Shown here: piece by piece, positions 1 to 10,816 of the stretch | Layout of the letters: each line of letters begins with the position of its first letter | How positions within the stretch are numbered: the stretch's first letter is position 1 | Assembly: GCF_023715725.1 (NCBI RefSeq) | Contig: NZ_JAMBOT010000005.1 | Location: forward strand, 1 to 64,000 | Origin: Paenibacillus pasadenensis | GTDB taxonomy: Bacteria; Bacillota; Bacilli; Paenibacillales; Paenibacillaceae | Direction of reading: 5' to 3' | DNA length: 64,000 nucleotides | Position numbers and translations under genes: made by a program | Notes under the pieces: generated by a model | The model's input: the letters and a program-made list of their open reading frames with translations, nothing else | What the model was told of the DNA's origin: nothing | The model's database searches: none

Positions 1-329
<329 letters not shown>

Positions 330-502
330 AGCGACAGCGAGCGATTTAAGCCCTTATATAACAAGTTTTGAAAGCGCTTTAGTGCGAATGACTTTTTTAG
401 TTGCAAAAATAAATCAGAAATCCCCCTTAAATCCCTCCAAAGCCGCGCCCAGAGCCAGGTGCGAATCTCCCAGGGATTTTATGTGAGCTTGGGGTTCGCA
501 CC
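330..502 (-). promoter_or_regulatory. Leader of CRISPR array 1
   Basis: This AT-rich leader lies between the cas2 stop codon and the first repeat. It shares most of its sequence with the leader of array 2. It contains AGTGCGAA followed by a T run (381-398), 51 nt from the first repeat. It also contains an inverted repeat with arms GGTGCGAA and TTCGCACC (458-502), 128 nt from the first repeat. The outer arm touches the cas2 stop codon, so cas2 and the leader share their boundary. Confidence 0.85.
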
Positions 503-792
503 TATAAAATCAATGGGCCTTCCAAATTAAGTGATTCCTTGATACCGACATGCTCAATTTTATTTTTGTAGTTATTGCCCAACTGGTAGAAGCGCAGACT
601 ATCTTCTTTGGGGTCAATGAGTTGAACAAGCTTGTGCCGAAGATCTGCCCATTGGGCAGCATCAACCAGACATTCAAAAACAGAGTTTTGCACCCGCTGT
701 CCATAATTTTGGCATAGTTTTGAAACCTTGCGAAGTCTAGATTGACCCGCTGCCGTCAAGGTACTTACATCATAAGTAATAATGACTAGCAT
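502..792 (-). CDS. cas2: CRISPR-associated endoribonuclease Cas2 (type I-C)
   Basis: A 96-residue protein beginning MLVIITYDVST, the ferredoxin-like beta strand with the conserved Asp of Cas2, and containing RVQNSVFEC, another typical Cas2 strand. In the family, Cas2 dimers bridge two Cas1 dimers during spacer integration. The ATG at 792 gives the normal family length; longer upstream readings run into the cas1 remnant. It lies 7 nt after that remnant and directly before array 1, the canonical I-C position. It looks intact, but its partner Cas1 is truncated here, so Cas2 probably cannot support adaptation unless Cas1 and Cas4 are supplied from elsewhere in the genome. Confidence 0.93.
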   Translation of the reverse strand: MLVIITYDVSTLTAAGQSRLRKVSKLCQNYGQRVQNSVFECLVDAAQWADLRHKLVQLIDPKEDSLRFYQLGNNYKNKIEHVGIKESLNLEGPLIL

Positions 793-799
793 ACAACCC

Positions 800-1048
800 C
801 TACTTCCACATAAATGGTGGATACTCGTCCAAGTCACCACGTAAATATCGGGCCAGAAGCAGCGCCTGTACATGCGGTACTAATCCCCATTGCATTGTTT
901 CTCCAAGATAGGGATGGGTCATCTTTTCTTGCTTTTTACTCTGCCAAGCGACTAAAAACTTTTTTCTGGCTTTATCGGTCATTATGACCGCGCCGTTTTC
1001 TTTGGTTTTACCGATAACCCTAGCAAGAAACCGCCCATTCATGGTCAA
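800..1048 (-). pseudogene. cas1: Truncated cas1: C-terminal remnant
   Basis: The 82 codons match the end of type I-C Cas1: ENGAVIMTDKARKKFL, then HPYLGETMQWGLVPHVQAL, then the terminal LRGDLDEYPPFMWK. Full-length I-C Cas1 has roughly 340 residues. The missing N-terminal ~260 residues carry the metal-binding Glu, His and Asp of the integrase active site, so the fragment cannot be a catalytic integrase. It begins 13 nt after the cas7 stop codon, where cas4 and full cas1 would normally lie. This points to one deletion that removed cas4 and most of cas1. The ATG at 1048 has no good ribosome site. Confidence 0.88.
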
Positions 1049-1060
1049 AAAAGTGTTGAG

Positions 1061-1948
1061 CTATAGTTTTTCCAAAATATGTACACCCGCCGGAGCCGGT
1101 AAAATCGTCACATCATAATGGTCAAACGAACGCGAAAGGTTCACCTCCGGTTTAAGCTCCACTTTCACAAGCTGGAAGAGTTTGTGCGCCGGGGCGTTGC
1201 CAAGACGGCTTTCGTGCTCGAAGACGATTAGCTTTTGCGCAGCCATTTTCCCCCTGGAGGCCGAGCGATCGTGATCAAACATATTAATCAGTGCCGTCCA
1301 CAGCAACTCTAGGTCTTCCTCACCGAAATTCGTTTGATTAGCCAGAGGAGCGGATATAAATCCTTCCATGCGGTACAATCCGTATGGCACAATGCTTTTG
1401 CGGCCCATCGTTCGCTCCTTCTCGGCATCCTTTTCATTGGTGACCGCCATGCGGGTAATCGTGACATCCATCGGGGCGATTGGCTCAATGCTTTTGGCAA
1501 AGCTGAACTGCACCGGTCCGCGCACCTGACCACAGTTGATTCCGGTCGTCATCACTGCGCCAAACGCCCGAATATCGTAATATTTGTCGCACATCCAGCG
1601 GGCGAGCGTCTGCTGATCCTCCCGTTTTTTGGCCGCCATTTTATCTGGCTTGTTTTCCTTTAATTCCATGTCCGGATGATGAAGAAACGCTTCTTTGTTC
1701 AAATTGTTCAGGACAACCGCTTCTTTCACATAGATCGCATAGGAGTCGGCATCCCCCTGCGCCAGCTCAATATAGTTGCGTACCTTCCGTTTGATTGCAA
1801 CATCTGTCACAAGTCCGCAACCTGTTTCCGGATCAATGCGCGGTAGGTTGCCGGCATCCGGATCGCCGTTCGGATTTCCATTTTCCACATCAAACAGCAA
1901 CACAAATTCATAACGCTTAGTAAGCGGTTTTTTTTCCATCGTCCTCAT
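1061..1948 (-). CDS. cas7: Type I-C Cascade backbone protein Cas7 (Csd2)
   Basis: A 295-residue Cas7/Csd2 protein, the crRNA-binding backbone subunit of the type I-C surveillance complex. The family hallmark NGNPNGDPDAGNLPRIDPE follows the first beta strand (YEFVLLFDVE), and VRGPVQFSFAKSIEPI and MGRKSIVPYGLYR are typical downstream blocks. It ends normally with GVHILEKL. A second ATG three codons in (1939) is equally plausible because GAGG lies just before it. It lies 77 nt after cas8c in one leftward operon. The 3' end abuts the deletion that removed cas4 and most of cas1. Confidence 0.96.
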   Translation of the reverse strand: MRTMEKKPLTKRYEFVLLFDVENGNPNGDPDAGNLPRIDPETGCGLVTDVAIKRKVRNYIELAQGDADSYAIYVKEAVVLNNLNKEAFLHHPDMELKENKPDKMAAKKREDQQTLARWMCDKYYDIRAFGAVMTTGINCGQVRGPVQFSFAKSIEPIAPMDVTITRMAVTNEKDAEKERTMGRKSIVPYGLYRMEGFISAPLANQTNFGEEDLELLWTALINMFDHDRSASRGKMAAQKLIVFEHESRLGNAPAHKLFQLVKVELKPEVNLSRSFDHYDVTILPAPAGVHILEKL

Positions 1949-2025
1949 ATCCCTTCTAAATTTCTAATTTGTATGTTATCGGGTAGAAAGGAGGCTGCGC
2001 GTCAACTCAAGCTCTACTCCGTCTT

Positions 2026-4559
<2,534 letters not shown>

Positions 4560-4583
4560 CTAAAAAATTCGAGTTTCATGTTC

Positions 4584-6833
4584 CTACAAATCGTCAAGCT
4601 GTAGTAAACCCAATTGTCTGTCATAGAAAGCAGAGCCTGTCAAACAAAGCACGCCTCGCTTACTTTCCAGCAACTCGGCATCAAGCATCGCCTGTAACTC
4701 ATACTGATATACTTGAACAGAATAAACTTGTAGTTTGCGTAAGGCAGCCGCCGGATACTTGCTATGCATAAGTTCTGAAAGCGCCTCTTGTGCTTTCGGA
4801 TCAAACGGAATGACGATGCTTATCATTTGACCGTCGATAAACTCGAACCGATTCGCAATTTCTTCGTAAGGAATTTCAAGGTTCGAATTTTTGGATTTTA
4901 GCAGATCCATAATGCCGCGAGCATCCGTTTTTTGGCGCATCGTATTGTCATTCAGACCATGGATGCGGTCGAAATAGTTGTTCATCGCCGATAACGACAG
5001 GCCATTTTCCTCGTAGCGCAGCACATGCTGCGCTTCCACCGCCGTTTCTTTCATCCAGCCTTTGGAGGGCATACCATGTCGTTCGGGATAATAAACGCGC
5101 AATTCACCCAGTTCTGGCTTGCCCTCGCGATTGCAGCGTCCAGCCGCTTGCGCGATCGAGTCCAGACCAGCCATCGCCCTTAAAACAAGCGGAAAATCAA
5201 TGTCGACGCCTGCTTCAATTAACTGTGTCGAAACTACGCGGCAAGGCAATCCGCGAGGATCTTCCAGCCGCTCACGAATCTCTTTGATGACGCTTTGCCG
5301 ATGTGCAGGATGCATACGCCCACTTAGATGGTACAGACCGTCCGCTTCGGACGCCTGTACCTTGAGCCGCTCAAACAACAGCTTGGCATGCTTGCGCGTG
5401 TTTACAATACATAAAACTTGCTGTGCCTCCAGCATCCAATCGACTACCGTCTCATCCAATACCGGTTCGTCGACCGAGCCGTAAGGGTTCATTTTGACCC
5501 GTTCAAATGCGTCCATCAGATCTTCTGGGGACGGCTCGTCCATAATTTCCTTCGCAGGAAAGCCCAGCTTGTCCCATGATGGCTGTGTGGCCGTACAGAG
5601 CACAACCGAGCAGTTATAATGATCAACTAGCTCTTGCAGCGCATACAAGCAAGGCGCCATATATCCCCTTGGCAAGCTTTGCGCCTCATCAATGACAATG
5701 ACGGAGCCTGCAATCTGGTGCAGCTTCCGACATTTGCTGCGTTTATTTGAAAATAACGATTCAAAAAATTGAACCGACGTCGTTACAACAACAGGCGCAT
5801 CCCAATTTTCCGCACTGAGCTTGAGCAGCCTTGCCTTTTCAGGATCGGTATTTTCCTCGTATTCCTCGAAATTAAAATTGCTGTGATGCTCCAAAATCGC
5901 ATCGTCTCCCAGCGCTTTGCGGAACACATAGCCATTCTGCTCGATAATGCTCGTAAAAGGGATGACATAAATGATGCGCCGCAACTTATGCTCCACCGCA
6001 TGTTCCAGCGCAAAGGCCATAGAAGAAAGCGTCTTGCCGCCGCCCGTCGGAACCGACAATGTAAACAACTGCCGCTTCTCCTGTCGCGCTCGCCGTCTAC
6101 ATGTCTGCTGAATTCGTCTGCGCTGGTTGTTAATGCCGCCCTGCTTTTTCTTCTCGAGAAGGTGCAAGTAGTGGTTCAAGCGGGTCAACAATTCCGCCAT
6201 CGACGGCTGATGACGTTTTTTAACCAGAAGACGGTCTGCTTCGCTTGTAAAATTGCGTGTATCAATTGAGTCAGCATCCACCAAACAAGAATAGAGCATG
6301 CGGCCTAGAAAGCTATATTTCCAGGCAAGCAGCGCCTTCTGCTCGGACAGCAGTTCCTGGTATAACGAAGGCGGTAATGATATTTTAGCCGCAGGAACCG
6401 CAATTTCTTCCCATGCCGACAGCCAAGGCGGAATTTCTTCGCTGCTTTTGGACAGCCGCTTCATAAACGAGCCATCCTCATCCCGAGTACCGTAATTTTG
6501 GAGTCCGCCATGATGACCCGCCACCGCCATTGCAACCAGCTGCGCCAAATACTTGGCCGCTCCGATCGTTCCGATATACTTGTGGTACGAACGTTTGTCC
6601 ATGATCCACTGCATGCCGGCGGTGGAGTGGTCTACGCGTACGTTACGTCCTCGCACCCTTTGCTGAAATAGCTCGGAATATTTCCCAATGTCATGGAACA
6701 GCCCTGCAAGATAAGCCAACTCCCCGGAGCCAAAAGCATCCGCATTTTCCCTGCATAGCTTGGCAACTTCTTCCAAATGTTCCTTTAACAGTTGAAAACA
6801 TCCGTCATCCCGGCTGTGTGCATAAAATAACAA
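4584..6833 (-). CDS. cas3: CRISPR-associated nuclease/helicase Cas3 (type I-C)
   Basis: An approximately 749-residue Cas3. It has an N-terminal HD nuclease with H19, HD at 47-48, DHSTAG at 68-73 and GHHGG at 106-110. The SF2 helicase follows with Walker A SVPTGGGKT, DEAQ box VIDEAQSL, and motif VI QAAGRCNREG. In type I systems Cas3 is recruited by Cascade to unwind and degrade the target. I chose TTG at 6833 because GGAGGGG lies 6 nt upstream and the product then begins LLFYAHSRDD, aligning with other Cas3 N-termini. The upstream ATG at 6878 has only a weak ribosome site and would add 15 residues. It is first of the intact interference genes. Confidence 0.93.
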   Translation of the reverse strand: MLFYAHSRDDGCFQLLKEHLEEVAKLCRENADAFGSGELAYLAGLFHDIGKYSELFQQRVRGRNVRVDHSTAGMQWIMDKRSYHKYIGTIGAAKYLAQLVAMAVAGHHGGLQNYGTRDEDGSFMKRLSKSSEEIPPWLSAWEEIAVPAAKISLPPSLYQELLSEQKALLAWKYSFLGRMLYSCLVDADSIDTRNFTSEADRLLVKKRHQPSMAELLTRLNHYLHLLEKKKQGGINNQRRRIQQTCRRRARQEKRQLFTLSVPTGGGKTLSSMAFALEHAVEHKLRRIIYVIPFTSIIEQNGYVFRKALGDDAILEHHSNFNFEEYEENTDPEKARLLKLSAENWDAPVVVTTSVQFFESLFSNKRSKCRKLHQIAGSVIVIDEAQSLPRGYMAPCLYALQELVDHYNCSVVLCTATQPSWDKLGFPAKEIMDEPSPEDLMDAFERVKMNPYGSVDEPVLDETVVDWMLEAQQVLCIVNTRKHAKLLFERLKVQASEADGLYHLSGRMHPAHRQSVIKEIRERLEDPRGLPCRVVSTQLIEAGVDIDFPLVLRAMAGLDSIAQAAGRCNREGKPELGELRVYYPERHGMPSKGWMKETAVEAQHVLRYEENGLSLSAMNNYFDRIHGLNDNTMRQKTDARGIMDLLKSKNSNLEIPYEEIANRFEFIDGQMISIVIPFDPKAQEALSELMHSKYPAAALRKLQVYSVQVYQYELQAMLDAELLESKRGVLCLTGSAFYDRQLGLLQLDDL

Positions 6834-7050
6834 TCCGTCCCCTCCTGTCGAATCCAAACAATTCTCGCACCTCATCATATCTATGGACCTATATTTCTAA
6901 TCAAGAAGACTATTCCCTCGCTGTTTTTATCTTTAGCTATAGATGAACCTGGGTCATCCACAGTTACGCTGCAGCGGCCTATTACCTTAACTGAGCCTTG
7001 AAATCTAACCGAATTCTCTATCTCCAAGGCGTTCTCAGCCTTACGGGATT

Positions 7051-7310
7051 TTACTGAACACAATCGAAAGGAAGACCTTCAACTTGTGACTTTGCACTCA
7101 CCTTGGAAGGATGAAAGAGACGGAACAACAGACGCCCACCCGCTGTTGCATGATCTACAGATCCCCGGACCGGCGGATTTTCAACCCTGTAATATGACTA
7201 ATCTGCATCTTGCTGCCGATCAGCTCGGCTAAAGTCTGCACTCCAATCAGATGTTCTGACACGGTTTGAATTTCTTTGTCGCTTTCTCGAATATGGGCTA
7301 TAAAGACCAT
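7051..7310 (-). pseudogene. Remnant of a second cas3 (HD domain start, internally deleted)
   Basis: An ATG at 7310 with a strong site (AAGGAGGGCGTAA) opens a 51-codon frame, MVFIAHIRESDKEIQTVSEH and onward to HITGL, ending at a TAG at 7155. This resembles the start of type I-C Cas3 (AHIRE..K.IQTV.EHL). Just downstream in another frame is PPVRGSVDHATAGGRLLF (about 7170 to 7117), the DHxTAGG motif III of the Cas3 HD domain. The HDxGK segment normally between them is gone. This is therefore a decayed cas3 of a different lineage from the intact gene that follows. The region 6881-7050 after it shows nothing recognisable. Confidence 0.72.
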
Positions 7311-7672
7311 TTACGCCCTCCTTGTAAAAATATTGTTGCACATTTAAAAACCTTTTTTAGTATTAAAGAATCAGGTAATTGATGCCAAATAGTCCGATAG
7401 ACCTCTTATTTCAACATTTTTCTTCCAATTCCTTTTCATTCAAGGAAAATTATAGATCTTTTTGTCAAAACGTTGTTTACTGGATGTGATAGGAGCATAG
7501 GTGATTAATCAGAAGGGAACTAAAAGAATTGGAAAAGCGGTGATCGACCACGCCCCCAATAGTTTTTCAGCACTAAGAACCCCACCGTTATGGATGAGGT
7601 TCTTTTGAGGAGATTCATAGTCTGAATAGCAACGAATTCATACTTTTAAAGTCGTACCTATCTAAATCACTT
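7311..7672. other. Intergenic region between array 2 and the cas operon
   Basis: No gene is supported here. It contains an AT-rich stretch likely to hold the promoter for the cas3 remnant and perhaps the cas operon. It also contains a hairpin with arms AAGAACC and GGTTCTT at 7575-7604, which could end transcripts near the leader-distal end of array 2. Confidence 0.5.
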
Positions 7673-8175
7673 ACTTCAATTTATGCCCCCGCACGGGGAG
7701 CGACATAGCCGATGCCGGGATGTGGGATGGTGATCCAATTTCAATCCACGCTTCCGCACGGGGAGCGACGTCCGAGTACGTGCATGCTCATTTCAAGCTG
7801 TACAATTTCAATCCACGCTCCCGCACGGGGAGCGACGCCCGGCACCGATGGGCCGTATAGCTCCTCCACTGATTTCAATCCCACGCTCCCGCACGGGGAG
7901 CGACCGTCTCAACAACCGGCATCACAATCTGTTCCTTAGTTATTTCAATCCACGCTCCCGCACGGGAAGCGACACTACAAGCAGCTCACGCTCACCTTCA
8001 ACCCGTGATTTCAATCCACGCTCCCGCACGGGGAGCGACCTAGGCTGTCGCCTCCTGCGCCTGGCAATGGGGCTGTATTTCAATCCACGCTCCCGCACGG
8101 GGAGCGACCCGGACGGAGGAACCGACATTGTCAGCGTTGGAACATTTCAATCCACGCTCCCGCACGGGGAGCGAC
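7673..8175 (-). CRISPR. CRISPR array 2 (type I-C repeat)
   Basis: Eight repeats begin at 7673, 7738, 7805, 7872, 7942, 8008, 8077 and 8144. The seven spacers are 33 to 37 nt long. The leftmost repeat is degenerate (TTATGCCCC in place of CCACGCTCC), as expected at the leader-distal end, so transcription is leftward from the leader at 8176. One repeat (7872) has an extra C. Two others carry a point change: CTTCCG at 7738 and GGGAAGC at 7942. The repeats otherwise match array 1. Confidence 0.97.
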
Positions 8176-8341
8176 GGCGGGCGTTTTTAGCCCTTATACA
8201 GCAAGGTATTGGAAGCGCTTTAGTGCGAATGATTTTTTAGCTACAAAAATGACTCGAAATTCGCCCTCATATCCCTCGGAACCCGCGCCCAGAGCCAGGT
8301 GCGAACCTCCCAGGCATTTCATGTGAGCTTGGGGTTCGCAC
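8176..8341 (-). promoter_or_regulatory. Leader of CRISPR array 2
   Basis: It is closely similar to the leader of array 1 over its length. The AGTGCGAA plus T-run element is at 8222-8238, 46 nt from the first repeat. The GTGCGAAC/GTTCGCAC inverted repeat is at 8298-8341, 122 nt from it. It presumably contains the promoter for pre-crRNA. Confidence 0.82.
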
Positions 8342-8413
8342 TAATTGTAAATGCTCCCTCAAGCAGCTGTCTAGATCTCTCTCCTAGCTCTGCCCCTTCC
8401 CCACAACACAAAA

Positions 8414-8439
8414 AACCGGCCGCCCCAAGGCGACCGGCT
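8414..8439 (-). terminator. Rho-independent terminator of the His-rich gene
   Basis: The stem is AGCCGGTCGCC/GGCGGCCGGTT on the minus strand, followed by TTTTTTG. It lies 42 nt downstream of the small gene at 8481-8660. Confidence 0.7.
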
Positions 8440-8444
8440 GATCT

Positions 8445-8466
8445 CGCTCCCGCACGGGGAACCGAC
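8445..8466. repeat. Solitary partial CRISPR repeat
   Basis: The 22 nt read CGCTCCCGCACGGGGA then ACCGAC. Apart from one inserted or changed base this is the hairpin half of the type I-C repeat. It stands alone, outside the array and on the far side of the array 2 leader, between the stop codon and the terminator of the small His-rich gene. Confidence 0.7.
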
Positions 8467-8480
8467 TCCCCGTACGCTGC

Positions 8481-8660
8481 TTAGCTCGAATAACTGCTAT
8501 ACTTCTTCTTGTAATGCCCGTGCCCTTGATGCGGGCGGCCGTGGCGATGCTTGTAATCGCTGCTGCTGTATTTCCGTGGTCCGTGCCCGTAGTGGTTGCC
8601 ATGATGGCCTTTGCTGCCCATTGCCGAGGACAATAACCGTTTGATGATTTGTTTGATCAT
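8481..8660 (-). CDS. Small His/Gly/Lys/Ser-rich protein, 59 residues
   Basis: The ATG at 8660 follows a perfect ribosome site (AGGAGG, 7 nt). The 59-residue product starts MIKQIIKRLLSSAMGSKGHH and continues with HGNHYGHG-type and GHYKKKYSSYSS segments. It is very rich in His, Gly, Lys, Tyr and Ser, with a short amphipathic N-terminus and no other domain. It has its own terminator and is divergent from the kinase gene at 8807. I do not know its function. The composition would allow metal or nucleic-acid binding, and the Ser-rich tail could be a kinase substrate, but both are guesses. Confidence 0.75.
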   Translation of the reverse strand: MIKQIIKRLLSSAMGSKGHHGNHYGHGPRKYSSSDYKHRHGRPHQGHGHYKKKYSSYSS

Positions 8661-8806
8661 ATCATTAACCTCCTAAATAGTAAGGTTGGCGAAACATTGC
8701 GGACATCCATGCGTATGCTTCCGTACTTAGATGCTAATACGATTGACCGGCCACCAAGTTTCTGAAAATTTGCTCATAATCCTTTTTTAGGCCCCGGAGG
8801 TACGTT

Positions 8807-9685
8807 ATGTGGACTGGCATCGTTAACAAATATAAAGACTTCATCTTAACCTGGCGAGACTTTCCCCTTGCCGACGGCAGCGTTTGGCTGGGCCGGTACC
8901 GGATTGAACAATTTCTGGGGCGCGGAAGCTACGGCCAAGCTTACGCCTGTACCGACACAACAACCGGCGAACGAGTCCTGCTGAAGCGCAGCCTGCCGAG
9001 CAAAAAGAATATCAGCGCAGAGCTGCTGGAACGGGAAAGCAATATACTGCGGCAATTAAACCATCCGCAAATTCCAAAGTGGCTCCGCTACGAACAAAAA
9101 GGCCGCCGCACCGCGCTTGTCATGGAGCTTATCGATGGGGACAATTTAGAGCATGAATTAATCGATCAGCAAAAAACCTTCACGTTAAAACAAGCTCTAA
9201 ACGTTCTCAAAGACCTGCTCCACCCGCTTGCACACTTGCATCAGGCAGGTTATGTGCATCGGGACGTGCGCATTCCAAACGTAATCGACAAGGACGGATG
9301 CCTGTATCTGATCGATTACGGACTCGCCTGCCGGATCGGCGAAGTTCTGCCCGAACACCTGAGAATCGCTTTAAAGGAATATCACCCTTTCGAAGACAGG
9401 AATTCACCGGCGGGAAGCGGCTGGTCCAACGACAAACGCAGAATGAGACGGCCCGATCCGTCCAGCGACTTGTACGGTCTGGGACATTTTTTCCTGTTCA
9501 TGATATACGCCGAATATGAGTATGAGAGAGAACAGGAAGAGCTGGACTGGGAAGATGAGCTTGACCTTCCACTCGAAGTGAAACGGTTCATTAAACGACT
9601 TCTGCAGAAAAATGAACCCGGCTTCCGCTCGGCGGACGAATGCCTAACGGCTCTGGAGCAGCTCATCGCCTCTTTGCCGAATTAA
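8807..9685 (+). CDS. Ser/Thr protein kinase (YbdM-like)
   Basis: A 292-residue protein that is almost only a Hanks-type kinase domain. It has a glycine loop LGRGSYGQAYA near residue 38, the ATP-binding Lys in VLLKRSLPSK, a catalytic loop HRDVRIPNVI near residue 155, and DYG in place of DFG. The catalytic Asp and the metal-binding Asn are present. The Lys of the usual HRDLKxxN loop is replaced by Arg, as in some bacterial kinases. There is no transmembrane segment or PASTA repeat, so it is cytoplasmic. The ribosome site GGAGG precedes the ATG. It resembles Bacillus YbdM. A divergent His-rich micro-protein and a downstream patatin-like gene flank it. Confidence 0.88.
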   Translation: MWTGIVNKYKDFILTWRDFPLADGSVWLGRYRIEQFLGRGSYGQAYACTDTTTGERVLLKRSLPSKKNISAELLERESNILRQLNHPQIPKWLRYEQKGRRTALVMELIDGDNLEHELIDQQKTFTLKQALNVLKDLLHPLAHLHQAGYVHRDVRIPNVIDKDGCLYLIDYGLACRIGEVLPEHLRIALKEYHPFEDRNSPAGSGWSNDKRRMRRPDPSSDLYGLGHFFLFMIYAEYEYEREQEELDWEDELDLPLEVKRFIKRLLQKNEPGFRSADECLTALEQLIASLPN

Positions 9686-9906
9686 CCGAAGCGGCCTCCA
9701 TCAAAACAAACGGTCAGCTGCCGGCATCTCCTGATGATTTGACGAAATACGTTGGCGGGGCCGGGCGCTGCCGTTTTACTTGCGCCCCAGACACGCCGTC
9801 ACCTCCCTTTTTCCGCTCACATATATTGCTCCAGCAGAGCAAATCGCCGAAACGGCCATCTCCTCTGCTTAGCAAACGGTGCATCGCGCGTGAGGAGGAA
9901 GGCAAG

Positions 9907-10752
9907 TTGCGGATCGGAATGGCCTTATCCGGAGGCGGCGTTCGGAGTGCGGCTCAGCTTGGCATCGCCCAGGTATTGCTGGAGCACGGAATTCAGCCGG
10001 ATATTTATGTGGGTACAAGCGGCGGAGCGATTGTCGCCGCTCTTTTAGCTGTTGGATATACCCCTCAGAACGCTCTCGATGTTTACAAAAAAACTTCAAG
10101 CGTGCAGGACCTCGCTTATTGGGAAATACTCCGCTCTGTTTTTACGCCGGAAAAAATACAAGGCCTTTATAAAGGGCAGAAGCTGGAAACCCAGCTGGAA
10201 AGCGCGTTAGGCCTCTATTCTGCCAAGTCCACGCTGGCTTTTGTGGCCACCAACGTGATTAACGGCACGCAGGTCATTTTCACCAACGAGCCCTCCATTG
10301 ACCCGGCAAAAATCAATGACGACCACATTGAAGTTCTGCCATTAACGACAGGCAAGCTGAGCGAGCTGGTGGCGGCCTCCTGCCGGATGCCGGGCATTTT
10401 CATCCCTAAAAAGCTGGGCGGCCGGGTGTTAGTGGACGGAGGCGTCGTCAACAATCTTCCTTCTGACTTGGCATGGGCGGCGGGAGCCGAAAAAGTCATT
10501 TCATGCGATCTGGGTTACGCGGGCGAGGTCGTCCAGGTCGGCGGCGCATTTTCGATCCTCAAACATAGCCTGGATATCGTGTCGGAACGCAATGTTGACC
10601 GTAACGTAGCTGATTTCGGAATTTATTTAAATCCTGCTATCTTTGATGTGACGGTACTTGAGGTGCGCAGGGCGGATGAATGCTTCCAGAGAGGCTACGA
10701 ATACGGACTGAAAAATATAGACCATGTGCTGGACTATATATCCGAAGGATGA
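9907..10752 (+). CDS. Patatin-like phospholipase / RssA-type acyl hydrolase
   Basis: A 281-residue patatin-family protein. ALSGGGVRSAAQLG at the N-terminus is the oxyanion loop, GTSGGAIVAA carries the nucleophile Ser, and LVDGGVVNNLP carries the catalytic Asp of the Ser-Asp dyad. The family hydrolyses acyl esters of phospholipids; no signal peptide is seen. I chose the TTG at 9907 because GAGGAGGAAGG lies just upstream and the conserved domain starts immediately. An ATG at 9640 in the same frame would overlap the kinase gene and add 89 unconserved residues. It follows the kinase by 221 nt on the same strand and ends at a terminator. Confidence 0.88.
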   Translation: MRIGMALSGGGVRSAAQLGIAQVLLEHGIQPDIYVGTSGGAIVAALLAVGYTPQNALDVYKKTSSVQDLAYWEILRSVFTPEKIQGLYKGQKLETQLESALGLYSAKSTLAFVATNVINGTQVIFTNEPSIDPAKINDDHIEVLPLTTGKLSELVAASCRMPGIFIPKKLGGRVLVDGGVVNNLPSDLAWAAGAEKVISCDLGYAGEVVQVGGAFSILKHSLDIVSERNVDRNVADFGIYLNPAIFDVTVLEVRRADECFQRGYEYGLKNIDHVLDYISEG

Positions 10753-10764
10753 TCGTAAAAGCAA

Positions 10765-10794
10765 GAGCCGCCCCCCGTACAGGAGAGGCGGCTC
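10765..10794. terminator. Terminator between patatin and fhuF-like genes
   Basis: The stem is GAGCCGCC/GGCGGCTC with a 14-nt loop. It sits between two convergent genes, with T-rich sequence on the plus side (ATTTCATTTTT). Confidence 0.7.
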
Positions 10795-10816
10795 ATTTCA
10801 TTTTTCCAGCTAGACT

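Noticed and set aside
6881..7063. 60-codon frame just upstream of cas3, starting at a TTG
   Set aside because: No ribosome site and no similarity I can recognise. It overlaps the decayed cas3 region and is probably debris.
8384..8602. 72-codon minus-strand frame overlapping the His-rich gene
   Set aside because: It runs through the terminator and the orphan repeat. The 59-codon frame from 8660 has the AGGAGG site and a proper stop before the terminator.
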